Origin: Halosimplex salinum
GTDB taxonomy: Archaea; Halobacteriota; Halobacteria; Halobacteriales; Haloarculaceae
Assembly (NCBI RefSeq): GCF_003730195.1
Contig: NZ_QWGG01000006.1
Coordinates: 1-64,000 of the forward strand
Direction: 5' to 3'
DNA length: 64,000 bases
Shown here: positions 1 to 8,821 of the stretch, in pieces
Layout: the number at the start of each line of letters is the position of its first letter
Numbering within the stretch: position 1 is the stretch's first letter
The notes under the pieces: model-generated
What the model saw: only the letters and a program-made list of their open reading frames with translations
Database searches by the model: none
What the model was told of the DNA's origin: nothing
Program-made: the position numbers and the translations under genes

Positions 1-113
1 ACTGTCTCAGTAGCCGCCGCATTCAAGAAGTCGTTAACCGAAGCTACGTCTTGCAGGGCGTTGGAGCTGGTGGACACAGTTTCCAAACCCTGCGGCCTCC
101 CTTGGGAGGCTTT
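1..113. other. left-edge segment downstream of truncated helicase
   Basis: No gene can be assigned. Frame 1 of the plus strand is open from the window edge to about 144 and frame 3 to 119, but neither has a start here or a family I recognise. A hairpin GCCTCCC-TT-GGGAGGC lies at 95-110, about 10-20 nt from the point where the helicase frame stops resembling its family. This would fit the end of an inserted element, or a recombination scar, with the rest outside the window. Confidence 0.3.
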
Positions 114-2528
114 CTATGACACGCTCTCGGGGGCAAAGCGCTGAATGATCTTCTCCACGTTCGAGGTATCACTGGTGGCACTAGCAAACCGGACATCACC
201 AGAGAGCAATCCACGATTTTGGAACTGCTCAAAAGCCGCTTCCAGATACTTCACCGTGTCTGTGAACTGCGTAAACACGATCAGCTTCTCAGCCCGATCA
301 CCACGCTGAAGTATATCATGGGTGCCTACTCGGAGATTTCCAAGGAGTCCCCGGAGCTGTTCGACCTTGTCATCCATCGCGTAGTCGTCCTGAATTTCCT
401 GATGGAACGGTTCCAACGTGGCTTGGAGATCAGAGAGGAGCTGAATGTCAGTCTCAAGATCACGCTTCAAGTCGTCAAGATGGAAAGCCTCCGTTTGGTA
501 CGCCGCGTACTCTCCTTCCTCAACCATCGCGTCGATTTCCTCCAAGACGTAGTCGATCTGCTCTCCACTGTTGATGAGCTCGGATACGTCGCTCCCGACA
601 GCCACCGTTCCTTCGTCAAGGAGATTCCGGAACATCCGGTAACTCCGAAGCATCCGGTTGAGGGACGTGTAGAAGGCATGTACACTACTTTCCAACCGCT
701 TCAGAAGGTTGGACTTCATCAACCCACGAATGCTCCTTCCCATTGAGGAAAGGTTCTGATAGGGATCCTGATTCGCGTATCCCGTCTTCAGGTACTCTTC
801 TTGACCCAGGGAATACCGAGCGAACGTGAGGTCCTCTAACGTCTCCACGATCGCATCGTACAGAGAATCATTGACGCCGTCAGCTGTTGAGTATGTCTCG
901 TGCAGATTGTAATCAACCGTCTGTAGGTGCCGATCCGGGAGGTACCGACGTTCCCCACCCATCTGGAGGTACACTTGACCATCCTCATCCTCTTCACCGT
1001 ACTGGTCGATTATGTCTTGGCGAGTCCGCCGCACCATCACGTGGCTTAGAAGGTTCGAGAGGTCAGTCTCGTCGTTCTCTGCCATTTGGGTGAAGTCATA
1101 GAGGTTCGGCGGCGTAATCGGAATCTGCGTGAGGTCTTCGATGTGGAACAGCTTGATCTGATTGTACACGTCCCACGCACTCTTCGTGTACGGCGTCGCA
1201 GTCAGGAGGATCGTCTGATTGACCGTCGGCAGGAACGACTGTAGATTGTCGTACCGGTGCGTATCGTCATTCCGGAAGTGGTGGGCCTCGTCGACGAGAC
1301 ACACTGACGCGTCGTCGTGTTCTTCTAGGAGCGTTTCGTGGAAATCCTCTTTTGAGACCATCCCGAGGCTGATCACCTCCGCGTTGAAGTTGTACCGTTT
1401 GTTGACCATCCGCTCCCACATCGGCTGGAGATGCTTCGGCGAGATGATCAACATCTTCCCCTTGTTCCCGCGGAGCCGATTCCGCGCATGGAAGTGTTCG
1501 AGGAGGCCGAGGCCGACGAACGTTTTCCCCATCCCGACGACGTCGGAGACAAGCACCCCGTCGTACTTGTTGGCGATGCGAATACCTCGATTCACTGCCC
1601 ACTGCTGGAACTCATAGAGATCCTCGTACACGTCGAACGACTGGAGATAGTCCTCGGCGGTCTCCAACGTCTCCTTGTAGAGTTCGTAGAGGATCTTCGC
1701 GTACACTAGGTATGGTGCAGGGAGCCCAGTTCCAGAACTGACATTTCGGAGTGTTTCTACCGTGCCGTCTGGAAGCGATTCACCCGGAAGTGCCGGTGGT
1801 TCATCGTCCGTTGAGACGTGCCCGGGGTTGTTCGAAACCCACGAATCTTCAAACGCGTCCAGAAGATCGGCATCGAATTCGACGGCGTCGTCCCACAAGT
1901 CATCAAACCACTCCTTCAGTTGGGTGACTTTCTCGTTGTAGACCGGTGCGTTGAGTTCCGTATTGCTGTGGAGGCCGCTGAGGCTGAGGTTGGACGACCC
2001 GACGACGCCGACATCCTTGGGTGTAAAAATGTCTCCTTCGTCTTTCTCAAAGAGGTACGCCTTCGCGTGGAACCGCTCCTGAAGGTAGAGCTTCGGCTGA
2101 ATACGACCCTGTTCGAGCCAGTCAATCAGCTTCGTGAAGAACGCCTGATTCTCAGCAGTTGGGTCTTCGTAGAGCAGTTGGCTTGAGTAGTTGTTTGCAG
2201 TATCCGCTCGGATCTCAGGCCGCTCACTCCACTTGACGTTCTGTGACTGCTTGAATTTCGTGCCAGTAAGACGGAGATTCTGGTGTGCCTCGATAAGTTC
2301 GTCTAGCCCTTGCTGATCGGGATTACCCATTAGAACTTGGAGTGAGCCACCATTGTCAAGAAATTCATCAAGTTCGGGTCGGAGTCGCTTCAAGCCGCTC
2401 ATGTAGAGGTACCCGACGGCGATTCGAATTCGATCAACGCCATCTGTTTCGAGTCCTGACTTTAGGACCTCGTCGAGATGCGAATAGCGTCGGTTGTCAA
2501 TGATCCCAATATTGTTCTCTTCACTCAT
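114..2528 (-). CDS. PLD-domain SNF2-type helicase, C-terminally truncated
   Basis: An 804-aa protein. The N-terminus carries a phospholipase-D-like half-site (H154-x-K156, then GSSN at 177-180), and the centre an SNF2/DEAD-like helicase lobe with Walker A GMGKT near 331, DEAH near 412 and the TATP motif near 443. The second lobe starts (KLIVFTQFTDT, then RFAPES) but the protein ends four residues later, before motifs V and VI (normally a VLSEGxNL stretch and a QRxGRxxR box). These proteins usually run about 150-250 residues longer, so the gene is probably inactivated unless a downstream part lies outside the window. It starts 6 nt after the methyltransferase stop, so the two are co-transcribed. 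Helicase plus adenine methyltransferase recalls DISARM and related defence systems, but the other DISARM genes are absent. Confidence 0.8.
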   Translation of the reverse strand: MSEENNIGIIDNRRYSHLDEVLKSGLETDGVDRIRIAVGYLYMSGLKRLRPELDEFLDNGGSLQVLMGNPDQQGLDELIEAHQNLRLTGTKFKQSQNVKWSERPEIRADTANNYSSQLLYEDPTAENQAFFTKLIDWLEQGRIQPKLYLQERFHAKAYLFEKDEGDIFTPKDVGVVGSSNLSLSGLHSNTELNAPVYNEKVTQLKEWFDDLWDDAVEFDADLLDAFEDSWVSNNPGHVSTDDEPPALPGESLPDGTVETLRNVSSGTGLPAPYLVYAKILYELYKETLETAEDYLQSFDVYEDLYEFQQWAVNRGIRIANKYDGVLVSDVVGMGKTFVGLGLLEHFHARNRLRGNKGKMLIISPKHLQPMWERMVNKRYNFNAEVISLGMVSKEDFHETLLEEHDDASVCLVDEAHHFRNDDTHRYDNLQSFLPTVNQTILLTATPYTKSAWDVYNQIKLFHIEDLTQIPITPPNLYDFTQMAENDETDLSNLLSHVMVRRTRQDIIDQYGEEDEDGQVYLQMGGERRYLPDRHLQTVDYNLHETYSTADGVNDSLYDAIVETLEDLTFARYSLGQEEYLKTGYANQDPYQNLSSMGRSIRGLMKSNLLKRLESSVHAFYTSLNRMLRSYRMFRNLLDEGTVAVGSDVSELINSGEQIDYVLEEIDAMVEEGEYAAYQTEAFHLDDLKRDLETDIQLLSDLQATLEPFHQEIQDDYAMDDKVEQLRGLLGNLRVGTHDILQRGDRAEKLIVFTQFTDTVKYLEAAFEQFQNRGLLSGDVRFASATSDTSNVEKIIQRFAPESVS

Positions 2529-2534
2529 TGGCGG

Positions 2535-5500
2535 TCACCGTGAGTAATCGTACTGTGGATTATGCTCAGCGATGGTTTCGCAGAGTGAAGGGTTCTCGTC
2601 GGGTTGACGCATGAGACGGTCTCGAACCATCGAGATGATGGTTTTATAAAGCTGATGTTTCTGTTCCTCATCGAAATCAAGTACGTCGAAGAAGATTTGA
2701 TCCAACGTTTTCCTCTCCGTCTTCACACTATCGAGAGAAAAGTCATCTGGGTTATAAGACCCAAGTTCTTCAAAGACATTTCCAACCTCTTCATCAAGGA
2801 GTTCTTCAACCGCATCTTCAATAGCAGATTGGGTCTCATCATCCGCAAGAAGCACAGGCAGAATGAGATACTCTGGCTTGTCAAATAGAAGGGTATTGGT
2901 CCAAGATCGGCCAGTTACTTCTTCCATGAACCATCCAAATGAGGAGTTTAGATACCCTGCGAGATATCCTGGTCGGACTTCCTCAGCGCTGGGGAGGTAG
3001 TAAAACCGATTAGACACGGTAAATCGGCAGGGGTTATAGTGAAATTGAAGCTGTGCGTTGAATGTATTCGTTAGTATGATATAGGCGTCGTTGATTTTGG
3101 GTTGAGAGTACCATTCAGGAGACCGTCCACTAAGTGAACTACGGTCAGGCAGTCTGATATCGTTACTTCGACCCCAGCGTGGTTCCTCTCCGAATTCAAC
3201 GTAGTCTCCCGCATCAAACTTAGAGACTTCATTACGTGGAACATCGATGGTAATATGCACATGGTTGAGATGATTGGGTTCAATCGGACTAGTTGTAATC
3301 TCTCGATTCCGGACAAGTATTAGGTCGGGGATGTGTTCCTCGCCATCAATTTCATATCGGCACTCAAACTGGTCATGGTATGCGTCTGGGACTTCATCAA
3401 TTGGCCGCATCCAGAATTTAGGTTCAATTTGGAATTCACGTCCTGTTTCCTTGTGTTTTAATTTGAGCTTCCCCGTATCGTTTTCATATTCGCTTTTGAA
3501 AGTGGTATTTTCATCCCCGGGTCGGGGGACGAAGAAGAATTTGTTCGTCCCACTCTTGAGACCATATGTTGGCTCGGTTATATCTCCTAATACGTCGAAT
3601 TTCTCGTGATGGTCGCGCCACAATTCAAAATAGAGGGTGGGTGCATCCACGAACCGGCCCCAAGCACCGTCGCTATACGAGCCGCTTGGTATCTGTATCT
3701 CATTTCCGGAGTCAGGACTTGATGGGACTTGATTCGGGGTTAATCCAGTTGCTTCCGAAAAAACGTCATCAGAATCAGGGTCTGCATTTTGTGTCTCTCC
3801 TCCACCTAAACGCCAAAGACTGGCGTGATCAATACAAACCGTACGAACGTCGTTTTCTTCTTTGACTAAGAGTTGTTCGTCATCAAGTCGAATGGAACTC
3901 CAGGATTCGCCATCATCTGTTAGGAAGGGTAGGAAGTCGTCAGCATAGTCATATTGGTGAAATTGAGACGAAAGACGTACAAAACGGGCGTCGCCTGCAA
4001 GGATACCATCGTTTGATCGATTTGCCAACGTAATGTACGTATTCACATCAGCGTCTTCGAATGACTTCATACTCGTATTTCCAATAATATATGATAAATC
4101 AGTTAGATCAAGAAGTCCCTCATGAAGGCGTTTTCCGTAGCCAATGTCCATCCAGGAGTTCGAAGTGATGAAGGAAAGTGTACCATTCTCGCGTAGTAGA
4201 TCAATCCCTTTGAAATAAAAGTACACATAGATGTCACTTCTTTTGTAGGGTTTGATATCGAACCTCTCTTCCACATAATCAACGAGATCGCTTTTGTATT
4301 GTTTTTTTAACTTCTTGACCTCGCTACTATCCATCTCATCAAGTCGTTCCGGATGGATTCCTTGGTCAATGATGTCTTCCTGGCGGACGTATGGTGGGTT
4401 TCCAATGACTATGTCAAATCCCCCATCGACCATCACATCGGAAAAGTCGATATCCCACATGAAGAACCCTGAATTGCCGGCTTCATCGATGGCAGCACGA
4501 ACCGCCTGCAACTCTTCGATTCGTTCTTTGGTTTTCTCATCGTCTAATTTGCTACCACTAACTTCGGAAGCTTCGATACCCCCTGCCCATTCATTGAGAC
4601 TTCCTTGGGAGTGATTTGATGAAAGGTTGTCAATGAGGTCGTTAATGTGCTTCTGAAGGAGTTCTACCTGCTTTTCTTCGATTTCCTGTGTCCGGTCAGC
4701 CTCCCCTTCGAAGTGTTCGCGCTTCAGCTCTTTCAGCTCCGTGAGGAGTTCCCCAGTGTCGCCATCGAGCGTGCGTGTGAGCGTGTCTAGTGAAACGAAC
4801 TCTCCATCAAGCTTCTGAATCAGGCTGTCACCAACCTTGAGCTTGAAGGAAAAGTTCGGCAACACTGGGCGCTGGTCTGGGAGTTGCTCCTCGCCCTCAA
4901 CGAGCGAAAGCCAAAGCCGGAACTCAGCAACCCGGACTGCCCAGTCCTTGATATCGACGCCGTACAGGTTCTCGTTGATTATCTGCTCTTTGAGGTGGTA
5001 GTCCGGGGTCATACCGAGCTTCCGGTAAAGTTCGGTGACCACTTGCTTCATCCCCACCAGGAACGCACCGCTACCACAGGCAGGGTCAACGATACGCAGT
5101 TCATGGAGGATGTTCTCCAGTTGCTCTGTTTCTCCGCTATCCGCGTCCCAGTCCTGTGGCTCGCTGAAGATGAACTCTACAATCTGCCGTTTTCCTTCAG
5201 CATCGAGATCCTCAGCATGGTCGCAGAACTGTTCGTACAGTGCCATCCGGCACATCAGATCGACCTCGACACGAGGCGTGTAGAAGATACCTGCTTCACC
5301 GCGTTCCTGTTCGGCAATCAGAGACTCGTAGATCTTTCCGAGCATTGCCGGATCGACGGCGACGTCGATGTCGTAGGGGCTCTCCTCGGTGACGGTGAAG
5401 TTGTACTGTTCGAGGAACTCTTCGATCACCGACTTTAGTGCGGAGTCAGAGAGGAACGTATCGCGTTCGTCCTCCTCAGTCGGCTGGAAGAGTCCACCGT

Positions 5501-6428
5501 TCATATACGGGAGCTCAGCAATAGCCGTCTCGACTTCGGAAGGGAGGTCAGCATCGATATCTCTGCCTTCCGAGCTGTTCATACCCTCGAAGAACAGCGC
5601 CGAGAGCCACTTCTCGTGAAACACGTCCTCCTCGTCGGACTCCTCGTACTGCTGGTGGAACCATCGGACGAAGTCTTTCCGGTCACCAATCCAGCCCTTC
5701 TTCTGGAGGTAGTAGAAGAACATCAACCGGTTGAGTGTCGTGTGTGCGTACCGGTCGGCGTCCTCGATTTCCAGTCCCTTGCGGCGGAGTTCCTTGCTGA
5801 GTGTGTCGAACGAGCCTTTGTATTTCTCGTAGAAATCCTTGGTAACCGGCTTAACTCGGAAGGCCTCGTCGATGCGTTCCGCCAGCCGACCTTTGCTGGC
5901 ATCCATACTGGAAAGCGCTTTGGCGACGGTACGATGAGTCTCGCCTTCACCGAGCGTGTACCGACGCAGCACGGGACGACCAGTCGTGATGTCGTCCGTG
6001 TCTTCCTCGTAAGGAGTGACGAGGTGCCAGACGTCTTCATCCGGCGCGTGGAACACAGTCAGAAAAGAACCATCGATGGCCCAACCGCTTGTTTGATCGG
6101 ATCGAGTAAGACTCTGGATAGCGTTTCGTTCCGCCGTCCGAGTCATTTTCTCTAACTCGACGTAGATGACGCGGAAGTTTCCTGCCTCTGCAAAGAGTCG
6201 AGCATCTGTTGCCCGGGCGGAGTCTGACCAATCGTGGACTCGGAGGGGGTGCCACGTTTCATCACCAAGAGGGGAAACCGTTTCACTAAAATTGAGTACT
6301 TGGACAAATAGGTCTTGGAAAAACTGTGTAGCAGCTTCATCTTGCGAACGGTAGTCACGCTTGAAGGCATCAAGTGAAAGCTCTTCGTCCAGTCGTCGTC
6401 GAATCTCCTGTCGTTGTGCGTCAGTCAT
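2535..6428 (-). CDS. Type IIG/Eco57I-like adenine methyltransferase with N-terminal nuclease-like domain
   Basis: A 1,297-aa restriction-modification type enzyme. The SAM-binding motif DPACGSGAF is near residue 447 and the N6-adenine catalytic motif NPPY near 677, the order of gamma-class adenine methyltransferases. The first 200 residues contain YVELEK after a conserved aspartate stretch, which fits a PD-(D/E)XK nuclease core. The C-terminal 500 residues resemble the target-recognition region of PglX/Eco57I-type enzymes. Single-chain restriction enzymes have this architecture, so it may both methylate and cut. It is the third gene of a minus-strand operon (regulator, HEPN protein, this, helicase). 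The nuclease assignment is inferred from one motif and is weaker than the methyltransferase call. Confidence 0.88.
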   Translation of the reverse strand: MTDAQRQEIRRRLDEELSLDAFKRDYRSQDEAATQFFQDLFVQVLNFSETVSPLGDETWHPLRVHDWSDSARATDARLFAEAGNFRVIYVELEKMTRTAERNAIQSLTRSDQTSGWAIDGSFLTVFHAPDEDVWHLVTPYEEDTDDITTGRPVLRRYTLGEGETHRTVAKALSSMDASKGRLAERIDEAFRVKPVTKDFYEKYKGSFDTLSKELRRKGLEIEDADRYAHTTLNRLMFFYYLQKKGWIGDRKDFVRWFHQQYEESDEEDVFHEKWLSALFFEGMNSSEGRDIDADLPSEVETAIAELPYMNGGLFQPTEEDERDTFLSDSALKSVIEEFLEQYNFTVTEESPYDIDVAVDPAMLGKIYESLIAEQERGEAGIFYTPRVEVDLMCRMALYEQFCDHAEDLDAEGKRQIVEFIFSEPQDWDADSGETEQLENILHELRIVDPACGSGAFLVGMKQVVTELYRKLGMTPDYHLKEQIINENLYGVDIKDWAVRVAEFRLWLSLVEGEEQLPDQRPVLPNFSFKLKVGDSLIQKLDGEFVSLDTLTRTLDGDTGELLTELKELKREHFEGEADRTQEIEEKQVELLQKHINDLIDNLSSNHSQGSLNEWAGGIEASEVSGSKLDDEKTKERIEELQAVRAAIDEAGNSGFFMWDIDFSDVMVDGGFDIVIGNPPYVRQEDIIDQGIHPERLDEMDSSEVKKLKKQYKSDLVDYVEERFDIKPYKRSDIYVYFYFKGIDLLRENGTLSFITSNSWMDIGYGKRLHEGLLDLTDLSYIIGNTSMKSFEDADVNTYITLANRSNDGILAGDARFVRLSSQFHQYDYADDFLPFLTDDGESWSSIRLDDEQLLVKEENDVRTVCIDHASLWRLGGGETQNADPDSDDVFSEATGLTPNQVPSSPDSGNEIQIPSGSYSDGAWGRFVDAPTLYFELWRDHHEKFDVLGDITEPTYGLKSGTNKFFFVPRPGDENTTFKSEYENDTGKLKLKHKETGREFQIEPKFWMRPIDEVPDAYHDQFECRYEIDGEEHIPDLILVRNREITTSPIEPNHLNHVHITIDVPRNEVSKFDAGDYVEFGEEPRWGRSNDIRLPDRSSLSGRSPEWYSQPKINDAYIILTNTFNAQLQFHYNPCRFTVSNRFYYLPSAEEVRPGYLAGYLNSSFGWFMEEVTGRSWTNTLLFDKPEYLILPVLLADDETQSAIEDAVEELLDEEVGNVFEELGSYNPDDFSLDSVKTERKTLDQIFFDVLDFDEEQKHQLYKTIISMVRDRLMRQPDENPSLCETIAEHNPQYDYSR

Positions 6429-6534
6429 GATTTGTTGAAGGTGAGGGGGTCGTTCGGTGTGGTGGACCGAACGTGAATACCAAAGCCTGCTTCCCCATAC
6501 AACTTAAATCTCGGTATCCCTGACTGGATCTGTG

Positions 6535-7833
6535 TTATCCTCCTCTTTCTCTACTGTCGAGGATTCGTTGCAACATTTCTGCGTCTCGCTTCTTTTCTTC
6601 AATATCTTCCCCTAATAACCGAAGCTTGTGTGACAGCTCCGAACTTTGCTTGGAGGACATATCCAACCAGTCATTGATTCGTTCTGGGTCCCATTTCCGG
6701 TTGATGATCATAAAGGGAATTAGATTGTACACTACACTCCGAAGAAACTCATTGTCCCGGTGCGTAATCGTTACGCCAACTTTCTCGTGAACGAGCGAAT
6801 TCCGTTTGTCTGCAACGGTGTCGAATCTCTCCTGAAGCAATGAATCTTGCTGAGGAATGATCGTCCTCGCACGCTCGGCGACCACCTCCATCTTATCGTC
6901 TTCATTGAATTTACACAGTGTCTCTACCGTACGCCAGTAGTCTAAGAAGGCCTGCCGGGTATCTGCCTCCGTAGCACCGGACTGGAAGTTCTTGAATGCA
7001 TTAATGAGCTTTTCTTCAACCTCATTTGGATTGTTCAGTTGGGGAATCTGTTGATATCGTAGTTCCAACCGCTCCTGCCTATCCCGGTACATTTGTATGG
7101 TGTGTCTGGGAGAGATATCATCGTCAAAGAAGGCACTGTGGAAGTCGTCTCCTTCCCGAAGGATGTACACAAAGGGAAATCTCAGCTCTGACCAAGGTCG
7201 GTTCCAAACGGTCTCCTCATCAAACCTATTCGTGTAACTCCAATCGAACAAACAATAGATCAGCTGCCCCAAAATCACCCCTAAGTACCGCTCGGCAACT
7301 TCAAGAACGTGTTCCGAATCTCTTGCTTCATATTCCAACACCCAGTAGGTGTAATCGTCCGCAAAGGAATTGGGAACCTGTTCGAATTGATCGGAGAACT
7401 CTGGATTAGCGAGTGCGGGATCAGCAAACTTCTCTGTCCATTCCTGCTTAGTGATAAGTTCAAATCGGTAGTTTCCGAATCCAATCTCGTCAAATGGGAT
7501 TTGGGGCGAAAGGTTGAGAGGGACACCGAGTTGGTAATTTTTCAACGGAATACTTCTGATTCGATCTGGTAGGTGTTGAAACTCGTCGTCGAAAGCCTCA
7601 ATTGGGTCACCTCGAGATTGCGACTCATCCAACAAGCCACGGATCTGATTCTCTAATTCATCCCTTGAAACGCGCAGACCTTCGGCATCGGCCGGAAATT
7701 CGCTGGCAAAGTACTGAATGAGGTCATCCAAATGACGTTCTCTTTCGGAGCCGCGTAACGGCAAATCTTCTCTGGTTTTGCCCGAAGTAAGGTCAATAGC
7801 GTTCTCAATGTACTTCCGTTCTAAATCGGTCAT
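6535..7833 (-). CDS. HEPN-motif protein (ApeA/Apea-like)
   Basis: A 432-aa soluble protein. The N-terminal two-thirds match no family I recognise. The C-terminal part is helical and contains a segment like YWRTVETLCK followed near residues 343-348 by RNSLVH, the Rx4-6H signature of HEPN ribonucleases; this layout resembles Apea-type HEPN domains of defence loci. It lies 18 nt downstream of a small winged-helix regulator and 106 nt upstream of the restriction-methyltransferase, so it probably acts in the same module, perhaps as an abortive RNase. The catalytic role is inferred from the motif and position. Confidence 0.6.
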   Translation of the reverse strand: MTDLERKYIENAIDLTSGKTREDLPLRGSERERHLDDLIQYFASEFPADAEGLRVSRDELENQIRGLLDESQSRGDPIEAFDDEFQHLPDRIRSIPLKNYQLGVPLNLSPQIPFDEIGFGNYRFELITKQEWTEKFADPALANPEFSDQFEQVPNSFADDYTYWVLEYEARDSEHVLEVAERYLGVILGQLIYCLFDWSYTNRFDEETVWNRPWSELRFPFVYILREGDDFHSAFFDDDISPRHTIQMYRDRQERLELRYQQIPQLNNPNEVEEKLINAFKNFQSGATEADTRQAFLDYWRTVETLCKFNEDDKMEVVAERARTIIPQQDSLLQERFDTVADKRNSLVHEKVGVTITHRDNEFLRSVVYNLIPFMIINRKWDPERINDWLDMSSKQSSELSHKLRLLGEDIEEKKRDAEMLQRILDSRERGG

Positions 7834-7851
7834 TTGTTTCAGAATTGGCCA

Positions 7852-8091
7852 CTACTCATTTCCGTCAGTTTCAGCCCATAAAAGTGTGTTACCAACTTTT
7901 TTTGAGGAGACTATCCCCTTCTCTTCCATTCTCTGGAGTCGTTTGTATGCAGTATCATGGGCGCAACCGACCTGATCCGCGATCTCGCCCGTACCTGCCA
8001 TCCCATTCGCATTACTGATGGCATTAAGAAAGTCTTCTATAGAGTACTGGCCGGTATATCGACCAGTTTCTTCGTCGCGGTCGGGCATTAC
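7852..8091 (-). CDS. small winged-helix transcriptional regulator
   Basis: A 79-aa protein starting MPDRDEETG, a common beginning of small haloarchaeal regulators. Residues 20-75 fit a winged helix-turn-helix: GEIADQVGCAHDTAYKRLQ is the helix-turn-helix and GIVSSKKVGNTLLW the wing. An in-frame ATG at 8142 is rejected because it lies inside an inverted-repeat arm and upstream of the likely TATA box (8128-8133), which is placed correctly for the 8091 start. It is the first gene of the HEPN-methyltransferase-helicase operon and very likely represses it. The same spacer carries the promoter of the divergent RAMP operon. Confidence 0.72.
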   Translation of the reverse strand, partial: VMPDRDEETGRYTGQYSIEDFLNAISNANGMAGTGEIADQVGCAHDTAYKRLQRMEEKGIVSSKKVGNTLLWAETDGNE

Positions 8092-8138
8092 TTCCGTATT
8101 CTCGGCCGCTATGATTAGTCCTAACGGTATATTGGAGC

Positions 8139-8188
8139 CCATTATGAGTTCTCCGAAAGGTATTTACCAATCGGAGTCCTCATAATGG
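8139..8188. promoter_or_regulatory. inverted repeat flanking a TATA-like box in the divergent spacer
   Basis: The left arm 8139-8156 (CCATTATGAG, tt, CTCCGA) pairs with the right arm 8171-8188 (TCGGAG, tc, CTCATAATGG): 16 of 18 positions are complementary. The 14-nt spacer holds TATTTACC at 8161-8168. A dimeric repressor bound to both arms would cover the rightward core promoter and also lie just upstream of the TATA-like box (8128-8133) of the leftward regulator gene. The regulator at 7852-8091 is the obvious candidate binder. Confidence 0.6.
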
Positions 8189-8284
8189 ATGTGGAGCCCG
8201 GCCCCTCGCGGTACTATCACAGTCAGAAGTGCCTGGGTGCTGGAGACACCCGGGCTGGGTTCCCAAACGAATGTGAGCGAACCC

Positions 8285-8821
8285 ATGGAAAGATCAGAAC
8301 CTACGAATCAAGAAGCTGTCGACAACGGATTGATTGAAGACATATATCAATTGGATAGAATTTCGCTCGGGGAAGGGGCCGCGACGTGTCAATCGTGCGG
8401 CTCTTCTCTCCACGAAGGTGATGGGGTTGTTGTGTACGTGTTCCGGCCGGCGGGGTCGGTGCGGTACCAGCTCGGCCATGTTGTGTGTGGTGATGGTCGT
8501 CATACGCAGATTGAGGTGTTTACTTTAGGTGTGCGGGAGTTGCTTGTTGAGGGGCGTGTTGGGTGGTGTTCGGATGGGGCGACGCAGTCGTCGTGGCCGG
8601 TGTTGCTTGCGCCCGAAGTGGTTGGGGTGAGTACGGCGGCGACGAAGTCACTACGTCTGATTCCGGATGGTGGTAGCACGGGGTCGAACGGTGCCTCCGG
8701 TGGTAAGGAGCGGGAGTCCGCTAAGTCATCGGTGGAGGTGTCTGTTGGTGAGGCGCGTCGTCGAGCCGACGGGGCGGATGGTGACGTGGTTCGCGGGTTG
8801 TTGTGGGGTGAGCAGCGATGA
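8285..8821 (+). CDS. zinc-finger protein opening the RAMP operon
   Basis: A 178-aa protein. Residues about 38-80 hold CQSCG followed by a beta-rich segment and LGHVVCGDGRH, giving a likely Cys/His zinc site; the last 60 residues are low-complexity and polar. I recognise no enzyme motif. I chose ATG 8285; GTG 8273 and ATG 8189 are in frame, the latter directly after the inverted-repeat operator and 21-28 nt from its TATA-like box, but residues encoded by 8189-8272 look non-coding. Its stop overlaps the next start (ATGA, 8818-8821), so it is translationally coupled to the Cas7-like gene. It may be a regulator or a subunit of the complex; no function is known. Confidence 0.6.
   Translation: MERSEPTNQEAVDNGLIEDIYQLDRISLGEGAATCQSCGSSLHEGDGVVVYVFRPAGSVRYQLGHVVCGDGRHTQIEVFTLGVRELLVEGRVGWCSDGATQSSWPVLLAPEVVGVSTAATKSLRLIPDGGSTGSNGASGGKERESAKSSVEVSVGEARRRADGADGDVVRGLLWGEQR

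Noticed and set aside
1-144. The open plus-strand frame at the left edge as a transposase C-terminus
   Set aside because: It has no recognisable transposase residues, and the start lies outside the window, so the identity cannot be supported.
8192-8272. Extension of the zinc-finger protein to ATG 8189
   Set aside because: The start lies right after the operator, but the encoded residues are neither acidic nor structured; kept only as an alternative start.
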